DNA of 64,000 nt from Streptococcus dysgalactiae subsp. dysgalactiae (lineage in GTDB: Bacteria; Bacillota; Bacilli; Lactobacillales; Streptococcaceae), in assembly GCF_900459225.1 (NCBI RefSeq), contig NZ_UHFH01000003.1, forward strand, positions 1,580,501-1,644,500, read 5' to 3'. Positions within the stretch are counted from its first letter, which is position 1, and the number at the start of each line of letters is the position of its first letter. Of this stretch, positions 61,187-64,000 are shown in pieces. Position numbers and translations under genes: made by a program. A model generated the notes under the pieces. The model saw only the letters and a list, made by a program, of their open reading frames with translations. It made no database searches and was not told where the DNA came from.

Positions 61187-61780
61187 AACTACCGTCAGTT
61201 GGTTGACAAAACCAGTGGTTTTCTCAGAAGTAAAGATGCCAAAGGACATTTTCGTCCAAACATTGATGCACTTAACTGGGGAGAAGATTATACCGAAGGC
61301 TCCAGTTACCAAAACAGCTTTGCCTGTTACCATGATATTTTGGGGTATATTCGATTGATTGGAGGCAAAGATGTTTTCGCCAAACGCTTGGAGAACCTCT
61401 GTAATCAGGATCCGCAATTTCAAGTGCATGGCTATCCTGGAGACGAAGACAATGGTAGCATGAGTTCTTCGTATCTTCTCAATAGCCTTGGTTTTTACCC
61501 AGTCACTCCTGGAACGGGACAATACCTTATTGGCATTCCAAATCTTGACAAGGCCTGCCTTTATCTTCCAAATGGCAAACACATCACCATTAACTGCAAA
61601 GGAAATGTTCCTCAATATCAGTTTGTCAATCACGTCGATTATAATTAGCAAGCTTACCATAAACTCTACTTAACTCATGAAGACCTTATCCAAGGCTGCC
61701 AGCTGGATTTTCAACTAGGTCTTATTCCTCCTCATCACCATTATAGCTCTTCTGACCTTCCTTATTCCCTAACCACTTAA
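61187..61780 (+). pseudogene. 3' remnant of a GH92 alpha-mannosidase gene
   Basis: The plus-strand frame reads NYRQLVDKTSGFLRSKDAKG, NWGEDYTEGSSYQ, GDEDNGSMSSSYLLNSLGFY and YLIGIPNLDKA, clear GH92 mannosidase motifs. It begins abruptly at the junction with the regulator fragment, lacks the GQYGHGNEP-type segment between LCNQD and GDEDNG, and has TAG at 61646-61648 before the true tail (THEDLIQGCQLDFQLGLIPP, end 61780). Confidence 0.85.
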
Positions 61781-61795
61781 TAAGTTCATCTAAAC

Positions 61796-61832
61796 AAATT
61801 CCCCACTCGGTGATTAACCAAGTGGGGAATTT
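61796..61832. terminator. Terminator after mannosidase remnant
   Basis: AAATTCCCCACT pairs with AGTGGGGAATTT, followed by ATTTAAAT. It is placed between convergent remnants and may serve both strands. Confidence 0.75.
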
Positions 61833-61940
61833 ATTTAAATATCAGAAAGATGTTAGTTAACTCTCACAACCAGTCTTAAGCAGTAATATCTGATTAAGAC
61901 AATCAAAAGCCATTACGAACATCAAACTTGGACGTAATGG

Positions 61941-62633
61941 TTAGTCATCCTTAAAAAGTGCATTTTTAGTCACTGTTCGTTTGGCCCAGCGGTCTAAAAT
62001 AGTCACTAAAACAAACAGTAAGAAGAGATACCCAAGCACAATCCGTTGCTTTAATGTTTGACTGGTCACCCCTATGTAGGAAATATCAAGCAAGCTATAA
62101 TAAGCAAGCATCGAAAGTGTTGTCATCACTAGCAAGCATCGATAACCTAAAGATTGAAGTTTAGTTTTCCAATGATTAAAGTTGTATCTCAGAAGCTTTA
62201 TCATAGCATAGGTTAAGAAGATACCAATATACACTAAACCATAAACCAAAAAATAATTAGCAGCAGCTTTATCAGACGTTAGTTTCAACAAAGGAATCAC
62301 AAATAGAGTAATAAACCGTAAAAAGAGATTGGGAGCGATAAAGGTAAAAAGAGCATAAAATAGCAGTAGTAGATTTGTTCGTGACTTACCATAATAAAAA
62401 GCTATGCCTAAAAAGAAAATGAGACGACCAACAGAGATAACATCTATATTCAAATTATCTGTGTAAAAGGTCAAAAATATCGTTTCAACGGTAATAATAC
62501 CAAGAGATAAGTAAAAAATTCTTTTGAGGGGAACGCTAATGGTACTAATCCTACTAAATAATGTTAGTAGTAACATTATTTCAATAATATCTAAAAAGAT
62601 AAAGCTTAAAAATTGAAGAAACTCAATAATCAT
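61941..62633 (-). CDS. Polytopic membrane protein resembling an AgrC/ComD-type sensor without kinase domain
   Basis: A 230-residue protein with about six or seven membrane helices and a short charged tail ending KNALFKDD. It starts at ATG 62633 behind GGAGG. The topology resembles the sensor half of peptide-pheromone histidine kinases, but no dimerisation or ATPase domain follows and 61941 is a normal stop. It may be a truncated sensor or an unrelated membrane protein. The neighbouring downstream DNA shows no kinase remnant. Confidence 0.5.
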   Translation of the reverse strand: MIIEFLQFLSFIFLDIIEIMLLLTLFSRISTISVPLKRIFYLSLGIITVETIFLTFYTDNLNIDVISVGRLIFFLGIAFYYGKSRTNLLLLFYALFTFIAPNLFLRFITLFVIPLLKLTSDKAAANYFLVYGLVYIGIFLTYAMIKLLRYNFNHWKTKLQSLGYRCLLVMTTLSMLAYYSLLDISYIGVTSQTLKQRIVLGYLFLLFVLVTILDRWAKRTVTKNALFKDD

Positions 62634-63018
62634 TCCTCATCCTCCTTTCTTCGGTCTTGTTTTTAAGGTTATGCCATCCTATCTAAACCTAGATAACTAA
62701 TTCTTTGTCAAGAAATTTGATGCCATTTCCCCTGTCAACTATCATTATTTTTTCATGTTGACTTTTTTATTTTAATCGTAGCCTCTATTTTATCATAAAT
62801 TTTGTCGTTCTGACGGCTAAATTTTAAAAGATTCCTGTCTAAAGTTTCAATTATAAAATAGACTCTATTTCTCCAATTAACAGCAATAAAAAAGAGTAAG
62901 AAGATCGTTCACCGTAACGAATTCTTCATTTACTCTCTAGTTGTTACTACTCACAAGCTATATTTTTTCTATAAAGATCTAAATGATATGACAGGACCCT
63001 TATCAGTTCACGTTTGGC
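62634..63018. other. Intergenic region upstream of glucosidase 3' end
   Basis: No gene seen. A long imperfect hairpin at about 62889-62938 (GAGTAAGAAG ... TTCATTTACTC, with TCGTT/AACGA inside) is a likely terminator of the glucosidase gene read on the minus strand. Upstream of the membrane-protein gene there is AT-rich promoter-like DNA at 62690-62780. Confidence 0.4.
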
Positions 63019-64000
63019 TTAAGTTAAGCGATTATGATTAGCCACTTCCTTGAACCAATAAGCTGAAGCTTTGGGGCGTCGCACTTGGGTATGGATATTA
63101 TTTTCCACAAGGCCATAGCGGTTTTTGTAGGCATTGAGCCAAGACCAGCCATCAATTGGTGTCCATACATGGTATCCAAAACAATTCGAACCTGCTTCTA
63201 TTCCTTTGTGGAGGTGGGTCAGATGTTCTTTCAAAAATTGGATACGATAGTCATCTTGAATCTGGCCAGTTTCATCACGGTAACGCTCTTCTCCTGAAAT
63301 CCCTACACCATTCTCAGATAAGAACCAAGGGATATTGTCGTAATGGTCTCGCATCTTGACGGCAATATCATAGACAGCCTCAGGATAGATCTCCCACCCC
63401 TTATCCACGTTCATGCGGCGGCCAGGCATCAGGTAGGGATCATAATACCATTCAGGACTCCAAGATGGGCTAATCACTGGAATGACATCCGGAGCCTTCA
63501 CGCGCTTAGGATGGTAAAAATTCAATCCCAAATAATCCAATCTATTCTCAGCAATAAGAGCCAATTCTTCTGGCGTTGATTGCCACAGAACCCCATCTTT
63601 TTTCAATACCGCAACCAATTCTTCTGGGAATTTCCCATGAACAGCAGCTTCCATAAACAAGTCATTGTTCCAAAGTTCTGCTGGACCTCGTCTGTAAGCT
63701 TGAATAACCTTGGCTGTGACTAGGGCTAGATTATAGGCGACCTGGACTGCTTTTTTCCCATCCACGATAGCAGGGTAATGAAATTGCATTAAATAGGAGC
63801 CTTCCACAACGACCATAGGTTCATTGTGGACAAACCAATCCTTAACCCGATCACCAAATTCTTGAAAGCAAACCTTGCTAAAGGCCACAAATAAGTCCAC
63901 AACATGTTTGGATTCCCAGTCACCATAGGTTTGATAGAGTTCAATTGACAGGTCAAAATGATGCAAATTGATAAAGTGACTACTTTCTCTAATAAATAAT
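63019..64000 (-). CDS. GH1 beta-glucosidase / 6-phospho-beta-glucosidase, partial
   Basis: The frame is open to the window edge; the start lies outside. Visible GH1 landmarks are HFINLHHFDLSIELYQTYGD, the acid/base FVHNEPMVV, YLGLNFYHPKRV, the nucleophile FLSENGVGISG and C-terminal WTPIDGWSWLNAYKNRYGL. The Ser-Trp-Leu-Asn-Ala ending lacks a clear phosphate-binding SxxK-Y set that I can confirm, so free or phosphorylated substrate is undecided. It is one of the few intact sugar genes in this decaying block. Confidence 0.88.
   Translation of the reverse strand, partial: LFIRESSHFINLHHFDLSIELYQTYGDWESKHVVDLFVAFSKVCFQEFGDRVKDWFVHNEPMVVVEGSYLMQFHYPAIVDGKKAVQVAYNLALVTAKVIQAYRRGPAELWNNDLFMEAAVHGKFPEELVAVLKKDGVLWQSTPEELALIAENRLDYLGLNFYHPKRVKAPDVIPVISPSWSPEWYYDPYLMPGRRMNVDKGWEIYPEAVYDIAVKMRDHYDNIPWFLSENGVGISGEERYRDETGQIQDDYRIQFLKEHLTHLHKGIEAGSNCFGYHVWTPIDGWSWLNAYKNRYGLVENNIHTQVRRPKASAYWFKEVANHNRLT

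Noticed and set aside
60395..61660. 421-residue AraC-type protein as a complete gene
   Set aside because: Its first 155 codons are the antisense of the GH92 fragment. Only the C-terminal part is regulator sequence.

Overview
The window is low-GC Streptococcus DNA of the pyogenic group. The best guess is S. dysgalactiae (subsp. equisimilis) or a close relative. The AspA-like antigen I/II protein, the Rib/Alp surface protein with a divergent AraC regulator, lmb-htpA, and the aroF-aroB / aroE / lacZ block recall S. pyogenes (including the RD2 region of M28 strains) and group B streptococci. However, lmb-htpA lies beside aro genes rather than beside scpA/mga. Species is an inference; no rRNA or tRNA gene is visible.

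Region 1 (1-11.8 kb) is the conjugation module of an integrative conjugative element of the Tn916/ICEBs1/ICESt type, all on the minus strand. It contains two Orf22/23-like genes, the TcpA coupling ATPase, a candidate oriT, a MobT relaxase, ArdA, TcpC, ConC-like, TcpE, VirB4 and a VirB6-like gene that runs off the window. Region 2 (11.9-22.7 kb) is cargo: AspA-like adhesin, an LPQTG coiled-coil protein with a C39-like domain, and two almost identical IS3-family elements in inverted orientation, one of which splits a small gene. Region 3 (23-25.6 kb) holds a 46-residue membrane peptide, a CI-like repressor with an ImmA protease, a lipoprotein and a nonsense-mutated PemK/MazF-like toxin.

Region 4 (25.6-49.1 kb) is the unusual part. 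Six junctions (29.0, 30.7, 32.0, 33.7, 38.4 and 48.8 kb) share one architecture. A duplicated 8-9 base box lies about 118-127 bp to the left of a core (TTGTAGGGGG-like in five of six), followed by a short hairpin and usually a second duplicated box. One junction directly abuts the 3' end of a tyrosine integrase. I read this as a tandem array of integrative cassettes. Cargo in order: a radical-SAM RiPP cluster whose precursor carries two NxxC motifs; an unknown secreted protein with a 37-residue membrane peptide; a GNAT gene with decayed resistance/phosphatase fragments; an SdpI-like protein with a radical-SAM remnant; a LanFEG-type immunity transporter with its two-component system; and an integrase unit carrying a type I toxin with antisense RNA, a type II toxin-antitoxin pair, a 17-repeat Rib/Alp adhesin and its AraC-type regulator. 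After the last junction a decayed copy of the histidine kinase 3' end marks the stump of one more cassette.

Region 5 (49.1-64 kb) is chromosomal backbone. It has lmb-htpA behind an AdcR-type zinc operator, aroF-aroB, aroE, a lacZ pseudogene with two in-frame stops, a deletion scar joining the C-terminal half of a YesN-type regulator to the tail of a GH92 mannosidase, a truncated sensor-like membrane protein and a GH1 glucosidase running off the window. The carbohydrate genes here are decaying, while the mobile array carries mainly bacteriocin, immunity, toxin-antitoxin and adhesion functions.
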